This document shows positions 34,087 to 42,631 of a stretch of 64,000 nucleotides of DNA, piece after piece. The first letter of the stretch is position 1, and each line of letters opens with the position of its first letter. Source of the DNA: Bacteroidales bacterium (GTDB lineage Bacteria > Bacteroidota > Bacteroidia > Bacteroidales > UBA932). The DNA lies in contig JAEETP010000003.1 in NCBI GenBank assembly GCA_016290415.1, positions 20,059 to 84,058 on the forward strand, read 5' to 3'. The notes below the pieces were generated by a model, which worked only from the letters and a program-made list of their open reading frames with translations, searched no databases and was not told the origin of the DNA. A program made the position numbers and the translations under genes.

Positions 34087-34127
34087 ACAATTTATTTGAT
34101 TATTACAATCATTAGACGAAAATTAAA

Positions 34128-34135
34128 TATATTTG
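34128..34135 (+). promoter_or_regulatory. -7 box (TATATTTG) for the phosphoglucosamine mutase gene
   Basis: Matches TAnnTTTG, 23 bases upstream of ATG 34159; it lies inside the longer frame from 34096 and so argues against that start. Confidence 0.55.
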
Positions 34136-34158
34136 TCCAGACACTAAAACTAACTGGT

Positions 34159-35520
34159 ATGACACTTATCAAATCAATATCCGGAATCAGGGGCACCATA
34201 GGCGGCGCAGTGGGCGACGCTCTGACTCCCGTAGACATCGTGAAGTTTACCGCCGCTTTTGCTCGCGGCCGCAAGAGGGTTGTTGTGGGCCGCGACGCCC
34301 GCATCTCTGGCCCTATGGTAGACGGCATTGTATGTAACACGCTGGTTGCCTGCGGTGTAGAGGTCATCAACATAGGTATGGCCACCACCCCCACCACAGA
34401 ACTTGCGGTCACCGGCGAGAAGGCGGACGGCGGCATTATCATCACCGCCAGCCACAATCCCACCCAGTGGAATGCCCTCAAGCTTCTGGGCAGCAACGGC
34501 GAGTTTCTCACCGACGCGCAGGGCAAGGAGGTTTTGGCAGCCGCAGCCAAAGAGGATTTTGATTTCAAGGAGGTGCTGGAGCTTGGCTCCATCTCCTATA
34601 AAGATTATACCCAGATCCACATCGACGCCGTGAAGGCCGATTCTCTGGTGGACTTGGCTGCCATAAAGTCGGCGCACTTCAAAGTGGTGCTGGACCCCGT
34701 GAATTCGGTGGGCGGCGTGGTTATGCCGCGCCTGCTGGAGCAACTGGGCGTGGAGTGCATCACCATAAACGGTGAGCCTACGGGCCATTTTGCCCACAAT
34801 CCCGAGCCGCTGCCGGCCAATCTGGTGGGCCTGAGCCAGACAGTTGTGGCCAACAATGCCGACCTGGGCATCAGCGTAGACCCCGATGTGGACCGTCTGG
34901 CGCTGATTTGCGAGAACGGCGAGCCTTTTGGCGAGGAATATACCCTGGTGGCCGTTGCCGACTATGTCCTGGAGAACAAGAAGGGCACCACGGTGAGCAA
35001 CATCTCTTCCAGCCGCGCCCTGCGCGACGTCACGGAGGCCCACGGCTGCACCTATTATTTCTCTGCGGTGGGCGAGGTGAATGTCACCACCAAGATGCAC
35101 GAAGTGGATGCAGTGATTGGCGGCGAGGGCAACGGAGGCGTGATTTATCCCGCCCTGCACCACGGCCGCGACGCGCTTATTGGCGTGGCTCTGTTCCTCA
35201 GTCATCTGGCACACAAGAAGATGACCGCCAGCGCCCTGCGCGCCACATTGCCCGAATATTATATCTCCAAAAACCGCATAGATCTGCCCAACGCTGCGGC
35301 TGCCGACAAGGTTTTTGCCGCCGTGAAGAAGAAATATGCCCACGAGAAGCTCACCACGATAGACGGTGTGCGCGTGGATTTTGAGGCGGACAAGAGCTGG
35401 GTCATCTTGCGCAAGAGCAACACCGAGCCCATTATCCGTGTGTATGCCGAGGCGCCGGTAGAGGTTGTGAGCCAGGCCATTGCAGAAGAGATTCTGGACA
35501 TAGCCAACGAAATCCTGTAG
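34159..35520 (+). CDS. glmM: Phosphoglucosamine mutase-type phosphohexomutase
   Basis: A 453-residue alpha-D-phosphohexomutase. The phosphoserine is S98 in ITASHNP; the metal loop is DPDVDRLAL (about 240-248), the sugar-specificity loop GGEGNGGVIYP (about 325-335) and the phosphate-binding loop RKSNTEPIIRVYAEA near the C-terminus. In Bacteroidota this version is generally assigned to phosphoglucosamine mutase, making GlcN-1-P for UDP-GlcNAc, peptidoglycan and LPS; phosphomannomutase activity cannot be excluded. A NamZ-like gene follows after three bases, giving a plausible cell-wall or amino-sugar operon. Confidence 0.85.
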   Translation: MTLIKSISGIRGTIGGAVGDALTPVDIVKFTAAFARGRKRVVVGRDARISGPMVDGIVCNTLVACGVEVINIGMATTPTTELAVTGEKADGGIIITASHNPTQWNALKLLGSNGEFLTDAQGKEVLAAAAKEDFDFKEVLELGSISYKDYTQIHIDAVKADSLVDLAAIKSAHFKVVLDPVNSVGGVVMPRLLEQLGVECITINGEPTGHFAHNPEPLPANLVGLSQTVVANNADLGISVDPDVDRLALICENGEPFGEEYTLVAVADYVLENKKGTTVSNISSSRALRDVTEAHGCTYYFSAVGEVNVTTKMHEVDAVIGGEGNGGVIYPALHHGRDALIGVALFLSHLAHKKMTASALRATLPEYYISKNRIDLPNAAAADKVFAAVKKKYAHEKLTTIDGVRVDFEADKSWVILRKSNTEPIIRVYAEAPVEVVSQAIAEEILDIANEIL

Positions 35521-35523
35521 CGT

Positions 35524-36573
35524 ATGTTTTCGTTCAGGACCACTCCGCTGCTGGAGCAGGAAGACCTGACGCTGCGCCGTGGCCGGCTGGCCGTGCTGGA
35601 CGATGACACCGCCTGGCATCCCGGCACCGGCGAATACCTGTTTTACACTCTGGCGCGCTATCGCAACGCCGTGCGGCTATCCTCACTGGAGGATACGGCC
35701 GTTCTGGCGCAGTGCCAGGGCGTGGTTATAGAGCATCAGCCCACCGGCAACCGGTTTGACCCTTTCCTGAAGGCCCTGCGCGCCTTTTTCCTGGAGCAGA
35801 ATCGCAGCGACACTCCGCTTTCGGTGTATATCATAGACCGCCTGAATCCCAGCGGCCGCTGCGTTGAGGGCGGCCACTACGACGGCCTGCCGCACAAGCA
35901 CGGTCTCACTATGGGTGAGATTGCCAATATGTACTACAGCGAGATGAACGCCACCTTCCCGCTGCATATCATCTCCGCCGCCGCCAACGATGCAGCCCGC
36001 GAGTTGATGCCTTGGAGCATTCCCCAGCCGTGCGGCTTCTGCGGGCTATTTTCAGAGGTGTTTATGAGCGGTGCCTGGCTGTGGAACGGCACCAATGTCA
36101 GTTGCGGAGAGGGGACCGTGCGTCCCTACGAGATGTTCGGCGCGCCGTTTATGAAGCGTCTGGAGAGGGGGCGCGACCTTGCATGGGGCGATGCCCTGAC
36201 CTGGAACGACGTGGATTCTCCGGTATACGACAAGGCGGTGTATATGCGCTGGTGCAGTTTCACTCCCGCCTCCGGGCTGTATGCCGGGCAGGAATGCTAC
36301 GGCTTCCAGATGATTCCCAACCCCGGCGAGACGGGCTACAACTCGCTGCTGCACACCCTGCGGCTGATGCGGTTCGTGGCCGGCAACTGCCCCGAATTCG
36401 CCTTTAACGACCGGCTGGATTCGCTGGTTGGGAACGAGGTGATGATGGCCTATCTGCGCGGCGAGGTCGATTACGATGCCTTGCGCGAGGCTGTCAAAAC
36501 CGAAGAACAGAAGTGGCTCCGCAAGGCGAAGAAGTATCTGCTATACGACGAGCCGCTTTTCCGTGTGAAATAG
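35524..36573 (+). CDS. NamZ-like (DUF1343) protein with a reduced N-terminal domain
   Basis: A 349-residue protein related to DUF1343/NamZ exo-beta-N-acetylmuramidases. Conserved blocks are YIIDRLNPSGRCVEG (compare LDRPNP...VEG), HKHGLTMGEIANMYYSEM (compare RHGMTIGEL) and CGEGTVRPYEMFGAPF (compare GRGT...PFE.FGAP). The N-terminal domain is shorter than usual, the EHG motif that carries the catalytic Glu in NamZ is not visible, and there is no signal peptide, so activity is doubtful or altered and the protein should be cytoplasmic. It is co-transcribed with glmM (three-base gap), consistent with amino-sugar recycling. Confidence 0.72.
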   Translation: MFSFRTTPLLEQEDLTLRRGRLAVLDDDTAWHPGTGEYLFYTLARYRNAVRLSSLEDTAVLAQCQGVVIEHQPTGNRFDPFLKALRAFFLEQNRSDTPLSVYIIDRLNPSGRCVEGGHYDGLPHKHGLTMGEIANMYYSEMNATFPLHIISAAANDAARELMPWSIPQPCGFCGLFSEVFMSGAWLWNGTNVSCGEGTVRPYEMFGAPFMKRLERGRDLAWGDALTWNDVDSPVYDKAVYMRWCSFTPASGLYAGQECYGFQMIPNPGETGYNSLLHTLRLMRFVAGNCPEFAFNDRLDSLVGNEVMMAYLRGEVDYDALREAVKTEEQKWLRKAKKYLLYDEPLFRVK

Positions 36574-36614
36574 CGCTGGAGCATAAAGTTCTGTCTATCA
36601 GAGCTTTGTTAACA

Positions 36615-36646
36615 ATCACTCGTGTGTTTCTGTACGAGCGATTTTG
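36615..36646 (+). terminator. Candidate terminator after the NamZ-like gene
   Basis: ATC-CTCGT (36615-36623) pairs with ACGAG-GAT (36634-36642), each arm with one bulged base, followed by TTTTG on the + strand. Confidence 0.45.
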
Positions 36647-36683
36647 TGTATTTTGCTGAATGATAGTGGGTTAGCCTCCAGGT

Positions 36684-37826
36684 CTAACCAGCGATGTCCT
36701 TGATGATGTGCTCTGCGTAGCGCCCGGCGGCGCCGGGGGCGCCCAACTTTGCGCGGACACTGGCGTAGTCCTGCTGCATCGCGGTGCGGTAGGCGTCGTT
36801 GCAGACGAGCTGCTCCAGCTCGGCGGCGATGGCCTCCGGGGTGCATTTTTCCTGAAGCAACTCTTTGAATATCAGTTTGTCCAGAATCAGGTTGGCCAGG
36901 CTGATGTATTTCACCTTGAGGATGGCCATAGCTATGTGGAAGGAGAGGGGATTCATCCCGTAGCAGACCACCTGCGGGGTACCTATGATGGCCGTTTCAA
37001 GGCTGGCGGTGCCGGAGGCGACCACCGCCGCATCGGCATATTTGAGCAGCGGGCAGGTAGCGTCGTACACCACATTTATGCCGCTGGCGCCAAAGTAGCT
37101 TTGGTAGATTTCCCTGGAGATTCCCGGAGCGGCGGCAATCACCAGCTGCCGGTCGTGCAGGGGGGAGCCGGGCAGGGAGAGCAGATGCGCCAGGCGGTTG
37201 AACCGGGGCGCCAGGAACTTGATTTCCTGCAGGCGGCTGCCCGCCAGAAGGGCTATTACCGGCTTGTCTTCCAGGCCGTTGTCTTTCAGGAACTGCTCCC
37301 TGGCAGGGGCTTCTTCCAATTTGGCCCGGATGCTGTCCACCAGCGGGTTGCCTTCGTATACTGGTTCTATGCCGCGGTTGCGGAACCACTCCACTTCGAA
37401 GGGGAAAATCACCATAAGGCTGTCCACATAGCGCTTGAGTTTTTCTACCCGTTTTTCGCGGGATGCCCACACTTTGGGGGCGATGTAGTAGAACACCTTG
37501 AGGCTGTTTTCGTGGGCGAACCGGGCTATTTTCAGGTTGAAGCCGGGGTAGTCTATCAGTATTACGGCGTCGGGCCGGAATTGCAGGATGTCGGCCTTGC
37601 AGAATTGCAGGTTGCGGCGGATGCGGCCCGCCTTGGCAAGGACTTCTACTATTCCCATCACGGCTGTGTCGCGGTAGTCGCGCACCTTGCCGGGGGCCAC
37701 CGCCTCCATTTTCTCACCGCCCCAGTAGCGGAATTCCGCTGCCGGGTCCTTGGCTTTAAGTGCACCCATAAGCAGCGAGGCGTGCAAGTCGCCCGACGCT
37801 TCGCCAGCTATAAGGTAGTATCTCAT
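36684..37826 (-). CDS. lpxB: Lipid-A-disaccharide synthase
   Basis: A 380-residue GT19 enzyme that joins UDP-2,3-diacylglucosamine to lipid X, forming the lipid A disaccharide at the inner membrane. Diagnostic blocks are YYLIAGEASGDLHA at the N-terminus, DTAVMGIVEVL, IDYPGFNLKIA, FYYIAPKVWAS, FPFEVEWF and YEGNPLVDSI; the C-terminal nucleotide-binding domain has ASGTASLETAIIGTPQVVCYGM. Length matches the family. It follows surE by six bases in a two-gene operon. Confidence 0.96.
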   Translation of the reverse strand: MRYYLIAGEASGDLHASLLMGALKAKDPAAEFRYWGGEKMEAVAPGKVRDYRDTAVMGIVEVLAKAGRIRRNLQFCKADILQFRPDAVILIDYPGFNLKIARFAHENSLKVFYYIAPKVWASREKRVEKLKRYVDSLMVIFPFEVEWFRNRGIEPVYEGNPLVDSIRAKLEEAPAREQFLKDNGLEDKPVIALLAGSRLQEIKFLAPRFNRLAHLLSLPGSPLHDRQLVIAAAPGISREIYQSYFGASGINVVYDATCPLLKYADAAVVASGTASLETAIIGTPQVVCYGMNPLSFHIAMAILKVKYISLANLILDKLIFKELLQEKCTPEAIAAELEQLVCNDAYRTAMQQDYASVRAKLGAPGAAGRYAEHIIKDIAG

Positions 37827-37832
37827 AGGGAG

Positions 37833-38633
37833 TTATTCAAAATCCCAAAGGCCGGAGAGCCGATCCAGCTCGGAGTAGCTGGTGGTGTCTACGGTGTGGG
37901 GCGCAATGGTTATGTAGCCCTCGCGCAGCAAGATGTGGTCGTCGGCAATGTCGTCGTCGCCGGAGGCGAGGTTCAGGAATTCGCCCACCATCCAGTAGAT
38001 CTCGCGGCCGCGCGGGTCGGTCTCCTTCACGAACTCTTTGTGCCAGCGGCCGCGGCCCTGGCGGGCCATACGTATGCCGCGGACTTTGTCGGGCGGCAGG
38101 TCGGGGAAGTTGACGTTGATGTAGGTGCCCGGCTTGGGGGGATTCTCAAAGAAGCGCTCCATAATCTCGCCAAAATATGCGTCCACCACAGAGAAGTCGG
38201 GGTGGGGGTCGTGGGTGTCAATGGAGAGGCCAATGGCGGGGATGCCGTACAGGGCGGCTTCCATCACCGCACCCAGGGTTCCGGAATACAGCGCCGCCGC
38301 AGAGGCGTTGCTGCCGTGGTTGATGCCGGAGATCACAAGGTCGGGCATCCGGCCCTCTTCTATGAACATATTGATGCCCATCTTGGCGCAGTCGCAGGGG
38401 GTGCCGTCCAGGCTATAGCAGCGCACGCCGCCCAGTTCGCCGTCGGGGGCAAGGTCCTGCAAGTGGTTGAGGTGCAGCGGGGTTTCCATTGTCAGTGACG
38501 ACGATTTTGCGCTCTGGGGCGTCCGGGGCGCCAATACCGTGATGTCTCCGTATCTGCGAAAAAGGGTTACTAGATGCATCAGGCCGGAGGCCAGAATAGA
38601 GTCGTCGTTGATAGCCAGAATCTCCCGCGTCAT
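37833..38633 (-). CDS. surE: 5'/3'-nucleotidase SurE
   Basis: A 266-residue metal-dependent nucleotidase. The metal-binding motif is INDDSILASG (residues 8-17; most SurE have NDDG, here NDDS), followed by SLDGTPCDCAKMG and SGINHGSNAS, which provide further ligands, and AIGLSID. It removes phosphate from nucleoside monophosphates and may act on polyphosphate. It is the first gene of the surE-lpxB pair, with a -7 box 31 bases upstream, divergent from gap. Confidence 0.94.
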   Translation of the reverse strand: MTREILAINDDSILASGLMHLVTLFRRYGDITVLAPRTPQSAKSSSLTMETPLHLNHLQDLAPDGELGGVRCYSLDGTPCDCAKMGINMFIEEGRMPDLVISGINHGSNASAAALYSGTLGAVMEAALYGIPAIGLSIDTHDPHPDFSVVDAYFGEIMERFFENPPKPGTYINVNFPDLPPDKVRGIRMARQGRGRWHKEFVKETDPRGREIYWMVGEFLNLASGDDDIADDHILLREGYITIAPHTVDTTSYSELDRLSGLWDFE

Positions 38634-38664
38634 AATATACTAAAATTCTTTGAGATTACGCTTA

Positions 38665-38672
38665 CAAATATA
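38665..38672 (-). promoter_or_regulatory. -7 box (TATATTTG) for surE-lpxB
   Basis: Matches TAnnTTTG, 31 bases upstream of the surE ATG. Confidence 0.5.
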
Positions 38673-38693
38673 CGATATTTCTGACATTTTTAT

Positions 38694-38701
38694 TACATTT
38701 G
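38694..38701 (+). promoter_or_regulatory. -7 box (TACATTTG) for gap
   Basis: Matches TAnnTTTG, giving an AT-rich leader of about 50-55 bases before ATG 38758. Confidence 0.55.
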
Positions 38702-38757
38702 CAGCCCACCTTAGAAGGTTAATATTTTTTAGTTAAAACAATCATAGAATTATTAAA

Positions 38758-39825
38758 ATGACAAACGTAGCAATTAACGGCTTTGGCCGTATCGGTCGTC
38801 TCGCATTCCGCCAAATGTTCGAGGCAGAAGGTTATGATGTGGTCGCTATCAACGACCTTACAAGTCCCAAGATGCTTGCTCATCTGCTGAAGTATGACAC
38901 AGCTCAGGGCGGTTTCGCAGGCAAGTTCGGCGAAGGCAAACACACCGTTACCTATAAGGACGCCGTGATGGCAGAAGACGGTAAGACTGTTGTAACTCCC
39001 GGTTCCATCACCGTAGACGGCCAGGAGATCACCATCTATGCAAAACCTAACGCAGCTGAGCTCCCTTGGGGCGAGCTTGGTGTTGACGTAGTGCTCGAGT
39101 GCACCGGTTTCTATACTTCCAAGGCTAAGGCTGCAGCTCACATCCAGGCTGGTGCCAAGAAGGTTGTCATCTCTGCTCCCGCAGGCAACGACCTCCCTAC
39201 CATCGTGTACAACACCAACCACAAGACCCTCAAGCCCGAGGATACCATTATCTCTGCAGCATCCTGCACCACCAACTGCCTGGCTCCTATGGCAGCTGCC
39301 CTGAACAAATACGCTCCCGTAGTCAGCGGTATTATGAGCACCATCCACGCTTACACTGGTGACCAGATGATTCTTGACGGTCCTCAGCGCAAGGGTGACC
39401 TCCGCCGCAGCCGTGCAGGCGCTATGAACATTGTTCCCAACAGCACAGGTGCTGCCAAGGCTATCGGTCTGGTAATCCCCGAGCTGAACGGTAAGCTCAT
39501 CGGTAGCGCACAGCGCGTGCCCACTATGACTGGTTCCACCACTATCCTTATCGCAGTTGTTAAGGGTAAAGATGTTACCAAAGAGGGTATCAACGCCGCT
39601 ATGAAGGCTGCTGCAAACGAGAGCTTCGGTTACAACGAAGACGAGATCGTTTCTTCCGATGTTATCGGTATGAAGTTCGGTTCTCTGTTCGATGCTACCC
39701 AGACTATGGTCAGCAAGATCGACGACGACACCTATCAGGTACAGGTTGTTTCTTGGTACGACAACGAGAACTCTTACACTTCTCAGATGGTCCGCACCAT
39801 CAAGTACCTCGCCGAGCTCAAATAA
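38758..39825 (+). CDS. gap: Glyceraldehyde-3-phosphate dehydrogenase, type I
   Basis: A 355-residue glycolytic enzyme. The NAD-binding start is [18 protein letters not shown], the catalytic Cys is C170 in [12 protein letters not shown], and the phosphate-binding segment is [34 protein letters not shown] is the usual C-terminal block. Codon choice is strongly biased (few rare codons), as expected for an abundant protein. It is monocistronic, with its own promoter and a strong terminator. Confidence 0.97.
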   Translation: MTNVAINGFGRIGRLAFRQMFEAEGYDVVAINDLTSPKMLAHLLKYDTAQGGFAGKFGEGKHTVTYKDAVMAEDGKTVVTPGSITVDGQEITIYAKPNAAELPWGELGVDVVLECTGFYTSKAKAAAHIQAGAKKVVISAPAGNDLPTIVYNTNHKTLKPEDTIISAASCTTNCLAPMAAALNKYAPVVSGIMSTIHAYTGDQMILDGPQRKGDLRRSRAGAMNIVPNSTGAAKAIGLVIPELNGKLIGSAQRVPTMTGSTTILIAVVKGKDVTKEGINAAMKAAANESFGYNEDEIVSSDVIGMKFGSLFDATQTMVSKIDDDTYQVQVVSWYDNENSYTSQMVRTIKYLAELK

Positions 39826-39843
39826 TCAAGTCTCAGCATACAC

Positions 39844-39877
39844 AAAAAACGGTCTCCACTCGGGGACCGTTTTTTTG
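39844..39877 (+). terminator. Terminator of gap
   Basis: CGGTCTCC (39850-39857) and GGGGACCG (39862-39869) form a stem followed by seven T residues; A residues upstream allow use on the opposite strand for the convergent anti-sigma gene. Confidence 0.88.
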
Positions 39878-39893
39878 TCCCCTTCAGTTGCCG

Positions 39894-41201
39894 CTACAGG
39901 TTGAAGCGGAGGCCGAGGTTGAGGGTGAAGTAGAGGGGGTTCTCTTTGTAGAGGGTCTGGGGGGCCTTGTCGTTCTTGAAGTACCAGGAGAGGGTGGGCT
40001 CGGCGTAGATGCCAATCAGGTTGTTGAAGCGGTACTCTGCGCCCGGAGCGATGCCTGCGCTGAACATTACGGGAATCTCTCCCAGTTTGGTGTAGTTGCT
40101 GGGGAAGTTGGTGCTTTCGCGGCCCATAATGCACTTTGAGGCCATTCCGTAGGCTGACCCGTACAGATCGAAGTGGGTGGTGTTCAGGAACTTGTACCCA
40201 AGGCCCACGGGAATGCCCGCATAGAGCAGATTCTGGTGGGCACCGGTGGGAGAGACCCAGGTACGAAGATAGGTAAACCGCAGCCCCGTCTCGGCGTAGA
40301 ATTGGTTGGTAAGGTGGTATCTTAGAGATATGCCGCCGGAGACGGGGGCGGTGTAGTGATAGTTCAGTTCGGGGGAGCCCATAGAGTAGTACTTGTTGCC
40401 GTACTTGTCTACCTCATAGGCCAGCTGGTTGGGAGCGGCCTTGCTGTTGCTGCCGGAATTGGCAGCCAGGATGCCGGAGGCGCCCAGCGAGAAGCGCTTG
40501 AGCTGCCTGCTCACCGGCTCGGTCTTGGATTCGGAGGGCTCGTCTTTAATATTATAGATATCGCGCACGTCTGACTTGTCGGCAGGCTGTGCTGATACAG
40601 TGTTGCTGCTTTGGCTGGAAACGGTAGGCTCGTTCTGAGCCGCAGCGGTGTTTTCAGTGTTGGAATCGGATATATTGTCGGTCTGGTTTCCGGCATCGGC
40701 CAGAGCATCTTCAGGTTTGCTTTCGATGACCGTTATAGGCTCTGAAACAGTTTGTTTAACGGGCTTGTTACTACGAGCAGAATTACCCTTTGAAGGGGCT
40801 GCGGGAGAGGCGTTTGCGGGGGTATTGTCATTTGCGGCCACAGCCTCGGCCAGGTTAATATCATTCGCGGCGACGGCTTCTTGAGAAGCGACGCTCTTAT
40901 CTTCCGGAGCACTTTCTACCACGGCCACTGCGTCATTCTTAGCTGTGTCCGTACCGGTTTTGCCGCCATTGCGGAGCAGCAGCGAGCCGCCGACCACCAC
41001 TGCAGCCAGCGAAGCGGCGGCAGCTATCCAGCGGAGCCCTTTGCGCTTCATCGGCACGGACCCGCCACCAGCGGCCCCCGCGCCGGCTGCTGCGCCTGCG
41101 GCCAGCATCTTTTTCTTAAGCTCTTCGAAACTGCCTTCGGGAACCTGGGGAGCGTAGTTCTCCAGCTTCTCGCGCAGCAGATCGGTCCAGTCTTTTTTCA
41201 T
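39894..41201 (-). CDS. Dma-like dual-membrane anti-sigma factor with outer-membrane beta-barrel
   Basis: A 435-residue protein with three parts. The N-terminal ~50 residues (WTDLLREKLENYAPQVPEGSFEELKKKM) resemble a cytoplasmic anti-sigma segment; a single membrane helix follows (about 57-76); then a long low-complexity Ala/Ser/Asn/Glu region spans the periplasm (about 78-235); and a C-terminal outer-membrane barrel of about 190 residues ends in LGLRFNL. Proteins spanning both membranes beside an ECF sigma gene are known in Bacteroides thetaiotaomicron as dual membrane-spanning anti-sigma (Dma) factors linked to vesiculation. The start is set at ATG 41201 because the junction TAATATG recurs in this genome; ATG 41216 is an alternative. 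Confidence 0.8.
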   Translation of the reverse strand: MKKDWTDLLREKLENYAPQVPEGSFEELKKKMLAAGAAAGAGAAGGGSVPMKRKGLRWIAAAASLAAVVVGGSLLLRNGGKTGTDTAKNDAVAVVESAPEDKSVASQEAVAANDINLAEAVAANDNTPANASPAAPSKGNSARSNKPVKQTVSEPITVIESKPEDALADAGNQTDNISDSNTENTAAAQNEPTVSSQSSNTVSAQPADKSDVRDIYNIKDEPSESKTEPVSRQLKRFSLGASGILAANSGSNSKAAPNQLAYEVDKYGNKYYSMGSPELNYHYTAPVSGGISLRYHLTNQFYAETGLRFTYLRTWVSPTGAHQNLLYAGIPVGLGYKFLNTTHFDLYGSAYGMASKCIMGRESTNFPSNYTKLGEIPVMFSAGIAPGAEYRFNNLIGIYAEPTLSWYFKNDKAPQTLYKENPLYFTLNLGLRFNL

Positions 41202-41202
41202 A

Positions 41203-41718
41203 TTATCGTTTTTCATATTTCTCAATCATCTCGGCCAAGTGTGCCTTGGCGCGGTAAAACCTCATTGCAGAGGCACTCTCTTTTATGCCCAGCAGGTGGG
41301 CGATGTCCTTGTGCGAAAACCCCTCAAATACAAACATATTCAGCACCGTTCGCTCCAAATCCGGCAGGTCCAGGATCATATTGTACAGGTCCTCGTCTTT
41401 GATGCCGGCAATGCTGCCCGCCAGACTGTCGTCCGAAACGGCCTTGAGCGGCACTGTGTCTATCTCGTCCGCCTCGCGCACCGGATCCCTCTTGCGGAGG
41501 TACATCAAGCAGGTGTTTGCCATAATGCGGGCCAGCCACGCCTTGAGGCTGCCCGGACCGCGGTCTGTGAACTTGCTCCAGTTGGTATAGGCACTCACAA
41601 AGCCATCCTGGAACATATCCCGGGCCGTGTCCGCGTCACGCACGTAGCGCCTGCAGACCGAAAGCAGATATGCCCCGTCTTTTTTGTAGGCCTTTTCCAG
41701 TGCTTCTATACCATCCAT
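41203..41718 (-). CDS. ECF-type RNA polymerase sigma-70 factor
   Basis: A 171-residue group IV sigma factor. Region 2 covers about residues 10-85 (DADTARDMFQDGFVSAYTNWSKF, then LKAWLARIMANTCLMYLRKRD), and region 4 covers about 110-165 (LPDLERTVLNMFVFEGFSHKDIAHLLGIKESASAMRFYRAKAHL), with its helix-turn-helix reading the -35 element. There is no extracytoplasmic or regulatory extension. The next gene downstream is the dual-membrane anti-sigma protein, one base from this stop, so the pair forms an envelope-signalling unit. Its regulon is unknown. Confidence 0.93.
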   Translation of the reverse strand: MDGIEALEKAYKKDGAYLLSVCRRYVRDADTARDMFQDGFVSAYTNWSKFTDRGPGSLKAWLARIMANTCLMYLRKRDPVREADEIDTVPLKAVSDDSLAGSIAGIKDEDLYNMILDLPDLERTVLNMFVFEGFSHKDIAHLLGIKESASAMRFYRAKAHLAEMIEKYEKR

Positions 41719-41772
41719 TGCAATTCCAACTAGTTAAATGCAAATGTCGGCAAAATCTTACATATTTTTGTG

Positions 41773-41780
41773 TAAATTTG
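41773..41780 (+). promoter_or_regulatory. -7 box (TAAATTTG) with 5-base spacing to the sensor-like gene ATG
   Basis: Matches TAnnTTTG and ends five bases before ATG 41786, predicting a leaderless transcript for the seven-gene operon. Confidence 0.55.
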
Positions 41781-41785
41781 CGTTT

Positions 41786-42625
41786 ATGAAAAGAAAATCA
41801 AACGATAAGAGCCGTGTAAAGAGCATAAAACGCAAGGTCAGTGCAGGTTTTGCGGTGATTGCCTTTATCCTGTTCTTCTCCAGCATAGTGTCGCTGTATG
41901 AGTTCACCCGTATGAACAGGGTCCTCACAGAGCAGATAGACGACAATGTGAACAGCGTGAATATTGGCCGCGACCTGATTATGCTCACCGAAGACTATAA
42001 TCTGGAGGTGCTGAACGCCATTTCTGACTACGAGGGGGGCGAGGGGGCGCTGGCCAGCGGCCAGATCCATCCGGCCCAGAACCAGAAGTTTGTGGAAGAG
42101 TTCTCGCAGACTATGGAAGAGATGCGCCAGTCTTTCACCGGCCGCACCACTTTCAGCGAAAAGAACTATGCCGACAGCGTGCTGCTGGCATACACCGCCT
42201 ATATGCAGGTGCTGGGAGAGGGGCGCGACATTGTGCAGGAAGACAACGACACCCGCCAGGAGTGGTATTTCGAGCGGCTGCAGCCGTTCTATCTCAAGCT
42301 CAGGAATTATATCCAGAGTCTGACCAATGCCAGCCAGGAGGCCCTTATAGAGAATTCAAAGAAGGTGGACGCCACCTTTTACCGCAGCATCACTCCGGCC
42401 ATCGCCTCTGTGGTGGTGGGGCTGCTGCTGGTGCTGCTGTTCAACTATTTCATCAATTTCTACCTGATAAATCCGCTGATAAAAATCAGCCGTGGCATCC
42501 AGGGCTACCGCAGCTACAAAAAGAACTACAATGTTGAGGTAGACAACAACGGCGACGAGTTGGACCAGCTGAACAATAATGTCCGCGACCTTATAGAAGA
42601 CCACAAGTCGGTGCAAAAGTCATAA
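41786..42625 (+). CDS. Sensor-like membrane protein (four-helix-bundle plus HAMP) without output domain
   Basis: A 279-residue protein built like the input half of a histidine kinase or chemoreceptor. A basic N-terminus leads to helix 1 (about 20-40), followed by a ~155-residue helical periplasmic domain (FTRMNRVLTEQIDDNVNSV through QALIEN), helix 2 (about 205-230, SVVVGLLLVLLFNYFINF), and a HAMP-like segment (INPLIKISRGIQGYRS). It ends soon after (LNNNVRDLIEDHKSVQKS), with no kinase, cyclase or methyl-accepting domain. It may signal through a partner. It heads an operon with trkH six bases downstream, suggesting a link to ion balance. The longer frame from 41738 is rejected because of the -7 box. 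Confidence 0.72.
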   Translation: MKRKSNDKSRVKSIKRKVSAGFAVIAFILFFSSIVSLYEFTRMNRVLTEQIDDNVNSVNIGRDLIMLTEDYNLEVLNAISDYEGGEGALASGQIHPAQNQKFVEEFSQTMEEMRQSFTGRTTFSEKNYADSVLLAYTAYMQVLGEGRDIVQEDNDTRQEWYFERLQPFYLKLRNYIQSLTNASQEALIENSKKVDATFYRSITPAIASVVVGLLLVLLFNYFINFYLINPLIKISRGIQGYRSYKKNYNVEVDNNGDELDQLNNNVRDLIEDHKSVQKS

Positions 42626-42631
42626 GGGCAG

